Of a DNA stretch of 64,000 bases, positions 22,507-33,177 are shown one piece after another (the stretch's first letter is position 1; each line of letters opens with the position of its first letter). The stretch is from Crossaster papposus. Lineage: Eukaryota; Echinodermata; Asteroidea; Velatida; Solasteridae. The stretch is from the NCBI GenBank assembly GCA_037893245.1, contig JBAIAA010000669.1, forward strand, positions 496,001 to 560,000, written 5' to 3'. Both the position numbers and the translations under genes were made by a program. Below the pieces are notes generated by a model that had not been told where the DNA came from, searched no databases, and was given only the letters and a program-made list of their open reading frames with translations.

Positions 22507-23410
22507 AAAAGGTCGTAAGAATTGTTACCCGGCATAAGGACGTTAGCGTGTAATACCAATGGAACAAAAAACTTGCTACACTTGAAGTAACACACTTGTA
22601 GCGATAATAGTTCCCGGTATAAGGTCGTTAGCATAAATATGTAAATAACCTCATAATTAAGTGATATTTTGAAATAAAATTAAGTACCAGTTTTATATAA
22701 AAAATACACGGTTATATTCGAACTATTCACAAGATTTACAAGTCGAAATTTCAGCCTGATGTAGGGTTTAATTTAGAAATGGCAGCACAAAACCTTTAAA
22801 CTCGATTATCTCAAAAAGTGATTTGTTGCGTGCCTGGGCTGTAACGTCCTTTTCCTTGGCACACGATTACTGTTTAAACAGTTGTGTATACAAGGACAAC
22901 AACCCGGTTTGTTCACGTGTCCTGCTTAAACAGCGGACAACGGTTGTTTAAGCAGGGCACTTGGACAACCGAGGTTGTTAAACAAGTTTAACCAACAGCA
23001 TTTTAACAGTGTATTGCTACCTGACACATGCCTCAGATACCTGAAAAGAATTCCTAAGATTCCGGGAACAACCATCCTCAACGTTGTATCCTTGTGGAGA
23101 CATCTCTTTGGTCTCGTTTTCAAAATGGTTAGAAAGTCGAGCACCTTTTTCAAAATGCTTCTATTTCAACCACAATTAAATTCTAGGTTGAAATTTTAAC
23201 AAAATATACCCTATATTATACCCTAACCCAAACACTAACCCTAACCCACATCCTAACCCTAGTTTTTGGGAAGTTTGAGTAAAATTCAAAAATCTATTTC
23301 GTGAAAATTCTTGTGGAGACCTATTCATCTATATAAATTACATTGGGGATACCTTTTGACTCCCATTGTCCAAATTGTGTTAATTGTGTCCCCATTATAT
23401 TCGGTTTTAT

Positions 23411-24978
23411 TTAAACAAAAACGAAATTGGGAATGTAATTGCCATGTCTAGTGTTGTTTGGAGCGGTTGCTAAACAGTGTTGATGCCGACATTCTCGGGA
23501 GAGCTTTTGATTTATTTCAGTAAATTATCTTTGTGTAATTATCTTTGTGTAACTCTTACCTGAAATACAAGTGAATCAGTCACTATAAACAATTTAACAA
23601 TGTGTACCCTGGTGTGACATTTGTTATGTTGGAACATATTTTTCAACATATCCCTTGTCATTTATATGAATAACCTTATAAAGACATGTATGGCTCCATT
23701 TGGTGGTCAGTTAATAGTAAGCTGAGGTTTATACATTACATCTTGCAACATGACAAAAGGATGTCAAAGAGACGCGTTGTACTTGTTACATCTGAGACCT
23801 AAACATTTGAATAAATATCCAATTACTCAGGAAACCAATGTTTGAGTGGTACAAAACTTTTCCAAATCTGTCCAACATCCAAGACAACATCAGAAATAAA
23901 TAGTCAAATAATTTAGTTGATATATGGCATGAAACTAGAAATATACCAAAATGTCACACTTTGTATCTCAACTTCATGGAATGGTCCATTTGGAAATAAA
24001 CTTTCAATTTTATTATTAGATATTATTTTTTAGAAACATCCAGTTGTAAAAAATAATTGTTTGTTACCAAACTGATTTCAATTTCAGATTATTAAATTTA
24101 AACATATTTTCCACCCTTTAATACCCGTGGGGAGGAGAGATAATTGCCATGGAAAGCTATTATTCAAAATAAATACACCTCGATTGCAAATAAATTATGT
24201 GAATATTTCACAGGGTAATATTCTTTCCTGCGAATGGAGACATATGTAATGTCCATTATGAACTTCCGTAGCTTGACGCCGAAGGCCTGCACGCGCACAT
24301 TGTCTTCTGAAAGACAGGGGCCTAGAGGGCGCGCGCTGCCCTTCATTGGCGCGAGTTAAAAATAGTAACAGGTTTTTCCCACAGTGAGTAAATTGCGCTG
24401 CACGCAATGCCTTCTCATCAAATACTGCGCAGTTGTTGAACAAATGCATGTATGTACATGTACACAGGATGCTGCGGTAGTCGATACGGGTACGACCTTG
24501 TTTCGATAAGTACAAGTGATCACCTTTCGCCGCTCGAAAGTATACCGGCGGTACCTGGACCGGTGGAAGGCCATTCTTGTGTTTTACACGCACCGAAAAT
24601 GTGGTTGAAGACCCCATCCAACTGACGAATCAGTTTTAAAAAGTGAGTACATTGTAGTTGTAGTACATGTACAATACATATGAATCATGTTACATGTAAT
24701 ACACATTACATGTTGCACGTAATACACATTACATGTTGCACAGATTCAATGTGATTGGGTGTTGCTTGAATCATGCCTGATTCGTAAGATAAAGGAACGA
24801 TTAGCTTTCGTAGTCTGTAATAGAACACAATAATTGATCCTGAATCAGAACCAAGTTGCTCTGTTCATTTCCGTGTAAAAAATGACACTTTCTCCGGCCA
24901 AAATTTGGTCGAAAATGTCACTTTCCCAATCGAAATGACATTTTGGTTGACTCGGAAAAGTGTCGTTTTGACCATGAA
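23411..24978. repeat. Module C spacer, copy 3 (left part)
   Basis: No gene is seen. It is collinear with 57400-58434: TTTGTGTAATTATCTTTGTG, the TTCAGATTATTAAATTTAAA block (24087), CTTCCGTAGCTTGACGCCGA (24263), TGGTTGAAGACCCCATCC (24602) and the CACTTTCTC palindromes (24885-24970). It is split at 24978 by the 7.5-kb element. Confidence 0.7.
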
Positions 24979-25340
24979 CCCAGCTAACAATCGGACGTTT
25001 TCTGAACGTTTTTTTAACGTTTTAAATTGGTTTTTTAAACGTTAAAAAAAAACGTTTTGTAAACGTTTTTTTGTGGTAGGTTTTGGACGTTTAAAAAACG
25101 TTTTTATTGAACGTTTAAAAAACCAATTTAAAACGTTTAAAAAACCAATTTAAAACCTTGTCTCGTATTCGTTTTCCAGACCAGCTCTCCAGAAAACCTT
25201 TAGACGTTTAGAAAACCTTTTAAGAACGTTTAGAAAACCTTTAAGAACGTCTAGAAAACCTTTTAAGAACGTTTAGAAAACCTTTAAGAACGTCTAGAAA
25301 ACCTTTTAAGAACGTTAAGAAAACCCTTTAAGAACGTCTA

Positions 25341-25973
25341 CACTGCAAAAAATTTGGGTGTTGAATAACACCAGTTTGAGGATCATACCGTTTTAACACT
25401 ATAATTTTGTACATATTAACTGCATGGACAAATTACGTAATGAAATATTACAAAGAACTGACTTATTACACATTACACATCCATATACAATAATAATCTA
25501 TTCCTACTGAATACGTACTACACACATAGCCATTGCCGTTGTTAGTTTTATACTACGCTTTTTTGTCCACGACGAAGTCGCAGCTAGTTTTTATGAATAA
25601 TGTCAAAATTTGAAAACGAATAAAATGTAACGCGAATTTTTAACTATGTTTGCACAAAAATCTAAATTCAATCATGGAATCGTTTAAATAATTACATATT
25701 ATGGTAAAATAAATGGGTTTTTGGACTAAATACAACAATTTAACATCGACTATTGTTAACATATACCATAATTCCTTATTGACCAATCAGAGGGCTTTAT
25801 TTCACACACGCATGCGCACTAGGTCATATTTAACACCAAAAGTACGTAACACCAGTACTTGATTTGAAACTAATACTTCAAGAATCATTTTACTTCATTT
25901 TAACACCAATGTTCATTCCAAAAGATTAAAAAAACATTGGTGTTAAAATTTTAACACCACAGTTTTTGCAGTG
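25341..25973. mobile_element. 633-bp element with CACTGCAAAAA termini
   Basis: It starts CACTGCAAAAAA and ends TTTTTGCAGTG. The inner ends carry TTAACACC/GGTGTTAA motifs. The interior resembles 42050-42330 and the 3' B flanks of genes 2, 4 and 5 (shared features: a GAYGAAGTC box, an AAAATCTAAATT box, and ATTGACCAATCAG versus ATTGGTCAGTTAC). It lies within the subterminal AGAAAACC repeat region of the larger element. It is non-coding. Confidence 0.78.
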
Positions 25974-26264
25974 CCTTTTTAGGACGTCTAGAAAACCTTT
26001 AGACGTTTAAAAAACCTTTTAAGAACGTCTAGAAAACCTTTTAAAAACGTTCAAAAAACCTTTTAAGAACGTTCAGAAAACCTTTTAAGAACGTCTAGAA
26101 AACCTTTTAAGAACGTTCAGAAAACCTATTCGGAACGTTCAGAAAACCTTTCAAGAACATCCAACATAGCGTTTGAATATAAACGATGGCATGCACGCTG
26201 TACGTAGGCGGCCAGCCAGGCCGCGCCGGCGCACCGCATGATATCGATGTCACAAAATATAACA

Positions 26265-27773
26265 ACAAGTCAAAGGTAAAATGCTCTGAGAGCATAATAA
26301 AAGGGCCAACGGGTTTCCAGTTAAAGTAAAATGCTGTGCGAGCATTCCAGCTAAAGTAAAATGCTGTCTCAGCACTGCACTCGCGTCAAAAAGGAAGTGG
26401 ACAAGAGAATGCCAACGGGTTTTACCTCTTACCCCCCCAACAAGCGCAGACCGAGCGAAAGGTCAGCAGGTGTGGGCCACTAGTTCGGTGTGGGCGGGTC
26501 GAAACCGTTGCCCTCCCACCTCGCCCCCTCCTCCCATAGCAGCATGGACTCACAATCGGGTAGTCTAAAGCACCGACTCAATGAGCCAATGAGAGAGAGA
26601 CACACGCATTGGAGGGGAAAGCGCTGCACTCTTTGCGAGAGAGAGAAGGCCGCAACGCAAGAGAGTGGGAAGGTGATCACCGGCTATGTAACGCGGTCGG
26701 TGGTCACGTAGCTGAATAACTGGCACGAAATGGACGGCGCGTAAACAATAACTCGTGCTCGCGCGATAGGGCGGATGAGCACGAGCTTATAAATAAGCTT
26801 ATAATGGGCTTATTAACGGATAATCTCGACGCGCGCTGTGGGCCCACGGTGAAGTTCACTTCTTACCCGCTCTGTGCGCGCTGTGTATCAAGTAGTAAGT
26901 ATGCTGCTGTTGGCGCTCACATGTTTCCGTGCAAAAGTTGTTGAGTATTGAAGCAAGGTGACATCGGTTTTTTTGGAATCCGGCACACGTGTCGGATGAA
27001 TTAGAGAAAGCGTGCGTTCGCTGTGTATTTGCGAGCGTTTGTGAGACAAATGCGCGCAAGGCACAGCTACGTACGGTGGTCTAAAGGCGGAGAAAGAAGG
27101 CGGTGCTAAGTAGAATTGTCATTGTCAACTGACGTGATGACCTGTTGCAGTGTATGAAGTGCAACCATATGCAGGCACAGGCGCTCATGTATTAGGTGTA
27201 GCTGACAGATGCTGAAAGTACGCCGGCGCAGATGTGCATGCAAAGCGGAGCGAAGGCTGTCAAGTGTCTTGGGCTAGCTGGAGGGTGTAGGTTAGAATTA
27301 TGGGCGTAGCTAGTATGCGCCAGAGTAGAAGAGCGTGCATAGCGGCACCTAGGACCTCTCAGACAGTGTCGTCAGTGCAAGAGAGCGCGCAACGCAAAAC
27401 CAAAATTGAACTCCATCCAAGCCGTAATGGCTATCTTACGATGACCCACCAGCATTAGTGTATGCAAATAAATGCAGTGATTACGGTACGGTGCTAACCA
27501 GTTAACATCTACTGCTCGGTGGGAGGGCAACGGTTTCGACCCGCCCACACCGAACTAGTGGCCCACACCTGCTGACCTTTCGCTCGGTCTGCGCTTGTTG
27601 GGGGGGTAAGAGGTAAAACCCGTTGGCATTCTCTTGTCCACTTCCTTTTTGACGCGAGTGCAGTGCTGAGACAGCATTTTACTTTAGCTGGAATGCTCGC
27701 ACAGCATTTTACTTTAACTGGAAACCCGTTGGCCCTTTTATTATGCTCTCAGAGCATTTTACCTTTGACTTGT
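26265..27773. mobile_element. Foldback element with 256-bp near-identical arms
   Basis: The left arm 26265-26520 and right arm 27519-27773 are inverted copies with no mismatch noticed by eye, including a seven-C/seven-G run. The inner segment (26521-27518) is GC-moderate, contains the small palindrome GAGCTTATAAATAAGCTTATAA at about 26783, and has no convincing gene. The near-identity suggests a recent insertion or recent arm homogenisation. Confidence 0.88.
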
Positions 27774-27783
27774 CCACTTCCTT

Positions 27784-28104
27784 TTATTTAGTAGCTTGTG
27801 TTTGAACAGTAAGAAGTTTGCATGCGCGCTTTTGGCTCGGGATCATCGGGTGCAGTCCCTCACCCAATCGCTCGACTAACTCCCCATCTGGCGTCCGGGT
27901 GTTTTTGTTTATAGTCGAGCGAGCGCCTTCCCCCGACCGATTGCCCAGATGTGGAGTTTTTTGTGTACTCGCCGGCAGCAGCGCTTTGACGCCCGTGTGC
28001 GCCCACCACTGCGCATCCTCTTTGAAGAGGCGGGCGATACGCCGCTTGTGCGTGCGCAGTCGGCGCATTTTCTCGTATGCCGCGTAGAGGCGCGCGCAAA
28101 TGTC
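27784..28104 (-). pseudogene. 3' part of a coding-like frame inside the 7.5-kb element
   Basis: On the minus strand this continues, in the same phase, the frame at 29189-29725 once the element at 28114-29188 is ignored. The target duplication encodes P-S-E in both parts (QLPSE then DICARLY). The 106 residues after the junction include a charged, helix-like stretch (ARLYAAYEKMRRLRTHKRR) and an EDAQWWAHTG segment before a basic tail. No family was recognised. It could be a piece of the element's own transposase or a captured host exon. High GC makes long open frames more likely by chance, so coding status is uncertain. Confidence 0.45.
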
Positions 28105-28113
28105 CTCGGAGGG

Positions 28114-29188
28114 GAAGACTTGACCCAAGTCGGACTTACCATGGAGTTAAGACTACCAATTTGCTTTCGTCAATCCGGCCGAATAGTTATGTGCTTTGTT
28201 GGCCTTAGAAAAAAGGCGCCGTCATCTGGTTGTCGTTCCGCTATCGGCATCAACGCGATGTCATCATGTCAGTGCAGTAAATCCGACTTGACGGATCGGC
28301 CAATCAAACCCCCCGCGGTGATATGTAGTTATTCATAAATTATTTGCATACGCATCGCATGGTTATGCGCGATGTATGCCAAATAAGTCCGCCAATCGGT
28401 ACGGACTCGCTAGACCGCTAACGGACTATGGAGGAATGGTAGGCAGTACTGTCACTAGATGCCTTTTTCAAATTAAATAACTGCGTCCATACTTCGTTTA
28501 TTTAGTTAGAGTATGGTATAGTGCAAACTTAACGGCCGGACAATGTACACGATAGCAAGACTATTAAACCGTTTGTACATTTACACATAATGTACACTAT
28601 GCACATGTGTATGTACATTGTACATCACAATGTTCACGTATGTCCGTCACACAACTGGGTCAAAGTTCATATTATTACAGATATATGCTAATTTATACAA
28701 TTCTGCAATTTGATTGGCCGCTACCGTTTTCGGTAGATGAGCCCATAAGTTGTGTACAAACCACTGACCTCTATACATGGACAGATCATCCATTGTTTCA
28801 TTTTGAAGTCGGCATGCAGAGAAGTGCAACATGGCGTCACTGCTGTGAGCCAATGAAATGTCCAGGTGTAGAGTTCAGTTGGTTGGTAAATCCACTGACC
28901 TCTACAACTGGACATGTCATTGGCTCACAGCAGTGACGCCATGTTGCACTTCCAGTTCGCGCCGACTTCAAGTGTTAGCACAGCAGAATATGGACAATGA
29001 TCTGTCCAGGTGTTGAGGTCAGTGGTACAAACGTGTGGCACATCCGTCAAGTCGGGATTTCTGAACCACACATGAGCATGGGTGGCGCATGAGGGCGCGC
29101 TACTGATAAGCGTGGACGTGACGCGAGGCGCACAGTGTGGATGACCATGAGCAATGTTCCCACATAATCCCGACTTGGATCAAGTCTA
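28114..29188. mobile_element. 1,075-bp palindromic element interrupting the minus-strand frame
   Basis: The terminal inverted repeat is AGACTTGACCCAAGTCGGAC at the left and the complement of CCGACTTGGATCAAGTCT at the right. The direct repeat CTCGGAGGG flanks it at 28105-28113 and 29189-29197, an 8-9 bp target duplication of hAT-like length. A second inverted pair (28279-28298 and 29042-29061) and a large hairpin centred near 28890 (about 28760-29026) make almost the whole element palindromic. It is non-coding. Confidence 0.85.
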
Positions 29189-29755
29189 CTCGGAGGGCAG
29201 CTGGCTGCACTTGCCGGCACACTTCTGTTTGTGCGGCAGTGAGGTGCCCTTGTACTGCGGCGGGCTGTTGTTGCAGAGTGTCAGCTCACTCTCTCGCTTG
29301 GTGATGGTGAGCGGCGCCGGCGCATGGAACTCGGGGCGTCGCTTTCGATGCGGAATGCGCGCCATGCGGTCGCGACGCGCGTCCAGCCATATGTGCATGA
29401 ACTGCGTGTAGATCGAGCAGCTGCACGTGCTGGGCCGGACGCGTGTCGTCGCGTGGCTGCGCGGAGTGACTGCGCCGACGCCGATTGATCTTATGCGCCC
29501 TATCGCGCGAGCACGAGTGCGCCCGCGCGCGATGCGCCGCCTGCGGCCCGGTGTTGTCGCCGCAGGGCGACTTGGGCATGTGCGCTTGTATCTCGTGCGC
29601 GTCGCTAGTGTACTGCGACTGGCTGCTGTCGACGAGTGGCAGCTCACTCTCCCGCGCCCCGTAGGGTTTGCGACGCAGTCGGCGACGCGGCGACGCCTTG
29701 GGTGGCCGTCGCTTGTCGGCCGCACTGCGCGCCATTATTTTTGTTAGTTTTGTGT
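29189..29755 (-). pseudogene. 5' part of the interrupted minus-strand frame
   Basis: Two overlapping minus-strand frames are open here. One, with an ATG near 29732 (MARSAADKRRPP), is preceded by a pyrimidine tract ending TTTGCAG, like a 3' splice site, at about 29780. The other reaches the P-S-E junction at 29189. Two segments resemble each other: one with RESELPLVDSSQSQY and one with RESELTLCNNSPPQY. This suggests an internal duplication and possibly a frameshift between the frames. Composition is Arg/His/Ser-rich and strongly GC-biased. No known domain was recognised, so a true protein is plausible but not shown. Confidence 0.4.
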
Positions 29756-30640
29756 TTTGTTTGAGCGAAGGAAACCTGCAAAAAAACACAATGTAAGTTT
29801 GCCGATGTGCGAACAAACAGCAAACGGTTGTTGAGTATAGATGCAAGTTGACACCTCGGTACACGTTGTTCCCACACAGAACAGAACCACCCGTTACAGT
29901 TAGTCGAGCCACTAACCTACCCGACTACTTTGCCGTCAGACCTACGGTGTTGCGTCTTGCCACAGACCTACGGGCTACTAGTATGTATATACTATATAGT
30001 ACTGTACACCATTACATTGTTCTCCGTATACCCATTAGCTCCTACCCTGTGAGGAGATAGCACTAGTCAATAGCAGCTGCTACTTCGTTGTTTCTGTCTT
30101 AATTGTCTAAATTTGTCACTTTTGAAGCCAAAATACGTTTTAGCTTCGTTATTTCGGGTGTTTTGTTACTTTTTTTAACCTCCCCCCCCACCCCCCTCCT
30201 GCGAGTCGGCGTCGTCGTTGTCATCGGCGAACGTCTGCGATTGTGATGATATTGCCCAGCGTCAAGTTGCCGTTGTGCTTCACTACAAAGGGCACACTGT
30301 GACTGCTGCAAAAAAGCGAAATAGTTTGACAATTTTCAGCAGGAAATGAAACAAAATTGTGGCAGAAGCAAGAAAGTTAGACAGAAACACAGAACTGACC
30401 GAAATTGCCGATAATTTGAAGCGATTCAGACAGCGAAAATTATTACCAGAGCTGAAATTTGTGGTTGTGTGCGCAAGCGTTTTGGCGGCATTTGCGCAGC
30501 GCACACTTGCAAACAACGCCGCACAATTGCGCAGTACATGCGCACTGACACTAGCAAATGCTAAAACGCCCGAAACTCACAAAAACGCAAGAAATATCAC
30601 ACATTCTTGCACCGAGTTTCACTTAGGAATGCATTCATTC
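29756..30640. other. Core of the 7.5-kb element without a recognised gene
   Basis: A sequence of about 30 bp (GTTGTTGAGTATAGATGCAA, 29828) is a close copy of one at 26938 in the same orientation. Both translate on the minus strand to LASILNN. There is a C-rich patch (CCTCCCCCCCACCCCCCTCC) at about 30180. The rest, including short open frames rich in Ala and Thr codons, could not be assigned. Confidence 0.4.
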
Positions 30641-30649
30641 ACATATGCT

Positions 30650-31925
30650 TTTAGTGCCGTTTTCGTCGAACTGAGGAAATTCACATGTCAGATGGTCAGA
30701 TGCGTATGACAACCCCCTCTGAGAAGTCGAAAATCAAAATTCTGTCCCAATATAACTCATGCCCTTGATCTCCTGATCATTTTCGTTATATGGGTTCTTT
30801 TCGATTCCGTGGAGCGATCGCGAGTTATTCCAGTCGGACTGAAGAAGAAAAAAAGAAGAATAAAATTAACGCAAAATCGGTTCACTGGCAAAGTAAGGGT
30901 GCCGCGGCGCTGCCACTCCCAGCCGGGCGAACCCGTTGGGTGTGACGCTCCCGCGTCACCCTCACATGTCAGATGGTCAGATTCGTATGACAACCCCCTC
31001 TGTCGTCAAACTGAGGAAATTCATTCACATGTCAGTTGCAACCCAGTCTCCTTCTTAAATTGTGTACATATCACAATTGACCAATTGTGTGTATATCACA
31101 ATTTAAGAAACTGTACATGCGCAGTAATGCTGGCAAAACGGAGGTTGGCCCTCAAAGAGTGAATAAACAAGTGTATGATGTTCTTATTAGTTGCAGTAGT
31201 TGTTTAAGTTTGGGATTGGAAAAGGAAAAAGTCGGGTTAGGGTACAAGAAAAAAACAATTCATATTACCGCATTAACAGCAATTCTTATTATTGTTATTA
31301 TTTGACGCAAGTTTAATTGCATTGTATCTCAAGTTTTGTTTTTCTTTCTGTACCCTAACCCGACTTTTCCCTTATTCTACCCCAAAACAAAGTAATGAAC
31401 TTAAACCAACTAATTCAAGTAATAAGAACATCATACACTTGTTTATTCACTCTTTCAAGACCAACCTCCGTTTTGCCGGTATTACTGCGCATGTACAGTT
31501 TCTTAAATTGTGATATACACACAATTGGTCAATTGTGATATGTACACAATTTAAGAAGGAGACTGGGTTGGTCAGATGGTCAGATTCGTATGACAACCCC
31601 CTCTGTCGTCGAACTGAGGAAATTCATTTTCACTTTTTTTTTTTGTCATTGTCAGATGGTCAGATTCGTATGACAACCCCCTCTGAGAAGTCGAAAATCA
31701 AAATTCTGTCCCAATAGAACTCATGCCCTTGATCTCCTGATCATTTTCGTTATTGGGTTCTTTTCGATTCCGTGGAGCGATCGCGAGTTATTCCAGTCGG
31801 ACTGAAGAAGAAAGAAAGAATAAAATTAACGCAAAATCGGTGCACTGGCAAAGTAAGGGTGCCGCGGCGCTGCCACTCCCAGCCGGGCGAACCCGTTGGG
31901 CGTGACGCTCCCGCGTCACCCTAGA
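30650..31925. repeat. Tandem direct repeats of about 275 bp
   Basis: The block at about 30688-30961 (GTCAGATGGTCAGAT, GTATGACAACCCCCTCTG, CGATTCCGTGGAGCGATCGC, GCTCCCGCGTCACCCT) is repeated at about 31644-31922. Partial copies at 30967-31027 and 31571-31630 carry the variant ending GTCGTC(A/G)AACTGAGGAAATT. This is an imperfect tandem array, with one unit split by the element below. Confidence 0.85.
31036..31570. mobile_element. 535-bp TIR element with GTCAG target duplication
   Basis: The ends are TTGCAACCCAGTCTCCTTCT and the complement of AGAAGGAGACTGGGTTG. Pairing continues through ACACAATTTAAGAA and CATGCGCAGTA motifs for well over 150 bp on each side. GTCAG flanks it at 31031-31035 and 31571-31575, and the uninterrupted repeat units read ATGTCAGATGGTCAG. 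It is non-coding. Confidence 0.9.
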
Positions 31926-31969
31926 TTACGTACATCAACGACGTCGACGACGACCATATGGGCCACACG

Positions 31970-32115
31970 ATGAGGATGACGATCATGATCATCATCATAA
32001 TCATAATCATCATCGATCATCATAATCATAATCATCATCATAATCACCATCATTAGGCTACTCAATTTAATCATCAAAATAATAATCATATTAAATCATA
32101 ATATTAAAAAACAAT
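31970..32115. repeat. ATC/CAT microsatellite and A/T-rich tail
   Basis: An imperfect trinucleotide tract of CAT, ATC and AATC units (about 31975-32060) grades into an A/T-rich stretch. It is simple-sequence DNA. Confidence 0.85.
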
Positions 32116-32479
32116 AATTAATTACAATTAGTTTTTATTTGACTTGGACGTAAAGAAAACGTTTTTTAAACGTCCAGAAGAAAATCGTCTTTTTCAAACG
32201 TTTCGTAAACGTTTTGTAAACGTTTTAAAAAAACCTTTGCTTTGGGGCAAATATTAGGTCAAAATTAGATGTTCTCCAAACGTTTTTTAAACGTTTGTTA
32301 AAAATCAAGACGTAGCGGACGTTTAAAAAACGTTTTTTAAACGTTTATTTAGGACGAAGACCTAGCGGGCCTAATTAAACGTTTAAATAACGTTTTTTAA
32401 ACGTTTATTTAGGACGAAGACCTAGCGGACCTACTTAAACGTTTAAAAAACGTTTTTTAAACGTTTTGTGTTTGCTGGG

Positions 32480-33000
32480 AAGCAGGTAAAGCAAATATTC
32501 ACTTTGACCTATAGTGATGGCTGGTTACACCCCTATGTTCCGATTCCCTTACGTTCCGATGCCCTTACGTTCCGACGTTCCGACGCCCCGACGTTCCGAC
32601 GCCCCGACGTTCCGATGCCCCCTGCGTTTCGACGCCCCCTGCGTTCCGACGCCCCCCACGTTCCGACGCCCCCACGTTCCGACGCCCCCCACGTTCCGAC
32701 GCCCCCCACGTTCCGACACCCCCCACGTTCCGACGCCCCCCACATTCCGACGCCCCCCACGTTCCGACGCCCCCCACGTTCCGACGCCCCCCACGTTCCG
32801 ACGCCCCCCACGTTCCGAAGCCCCCCACGTTCCGACGCCCACAACGTTCCGACGCCCCCCATGTTCCGACGCCCCCCACGTATGAGTCATCAATGAAGCA
32901 GGCTAGTAACATCTTATTATATGCGGGTAGTTGAAACATAGGAGTGTCGGAACATAGGTTTAGTAGTCAGAACATAGGGTTTTCGGAACATAGAGCAGTC
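32480..33000. repeat. 17-bp minisatellite inside a foldback element
   Basis: After GACCTATAGTGATGGCTGG (32502) the unit GTTCCGACGCCCCCCAC repeats about 15 times (about 32640-32880), preceded by looser units with TTACGTTCCGATGCCC. The right side (about 32935-33005) carries the complementary motif (TCGGAACATAGG) and ends with GCAGTCATTGTAATGGCT, the complement of the left boundary. Open frames on both strands over it are artefacts. The duplicate at 58456-58490 lacks the array. Confidence 0.85.
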
Positions 33001-33014
33001 ATTGTAATGGCTGT

Positions 33015-33177
33015 AGTGCACCTTACCCTACAAATAGGGCTGTAATTAGCTCTTTTTTTGTCTTTATCTTGTCGCTATAGGTGACAAGATAAGATAAGAT
33101 AATGGTGACAAAATAAGACAACATACAACAGAGAGCTATGCAGGTACAGTCCTATTTATAGCGTTGGTGTGCACCCT
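33015..33177. mobile_element. Palindromic MITE, copy d
   Basis: GTGCACCTTACCCTACAAAT at the left and GTTGGTGTGCACCC at the right, with CCCTACAAATAGGGCTGTAA paired to TACAGTCCTATTTATAG and an inner TCTTGTCGCTATAGGTGACAAGA hairpin. It is next to the minisatellite element, as copy b is. Confidence 0.85.

Larger units (their letters stand above)
21035..22870. mobile_element. Insertion Z (1,836 bp) inside the TTAGGG element
   Basis: The termini CCGTCGTGTGCC and GGCACACGATTAC are imperfect inverted repeats, continuing as GGAAAAAGGTCG versus its near complement. Both are flanked by TGTTTAAACA (21025-21034 and 22871-22880). The paralogue near 56895 has TGTTTAAACA without the insertion. Because the repeat is palindromic and occurs twice in the empty copy, the target duplication is likely but not certain. 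The interior repeats GGCATAAGGACGTTAGCGT at about 21229 and 22533, flanking X/Y. Confidence 0.7.
20630..23410. mobile_element. Long-TIR element carrying TTAGGG-like motifs, copy 1
   Basis: The left arm (about 20700-20890) and right arm (about 23215-23400) are inverted copies: GTGGGTTAGGGTTAGTGTTT near 20848 versus AAACACTAACCCTAACCCAC near 23232, and GGTCTCCACAGGG versus TTGTGGAGACCTA. The second copy at about 55690-57400 is shorter because it lacks insertion Z. The precise ends and target duplication are not resolved. No transposase is seen. Confidence 0.65.
24979..32479. mobile_element. 7,501-bp composite TIR element
   Basis: The ends are CCCAGCTAACA at 24979 and TTTGCTGGG to 32479. The paralogous empty site at 58424-58445 reads GACCATGAAGTGCGGATAAAG. 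Here GACCATGAA and AAGCAGGTAAAG are separated by the element, giving an AA target duplication. Subterminal regions (24990-25340, 25975-26160 and 32130-32479) are dense in AACGTTTTTTAAACG and AGAAAACCTTTTAAGAACGT motifs. The core (about 26.2-30 kb) is much more GC-rich than the window and holds coding-like minus-strand sequence. Several further elements are nested inside. The superfamily is not recognised. Confidence 0.8.

Noticed and set aside
29154-29411. Plus-strand 85-codon frame in the GC-rich core
   Set aside because: It crosses the end of the palindromic insertion and its target duplication, and opposes the better supported minus-strand frame.
32468-32939. Open frames on both strands over the 17-bp array
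   Set aside because: Same cause. Frames on both strands at once, with a 17-residue peptide period, show repeat-derived openness and not coding.
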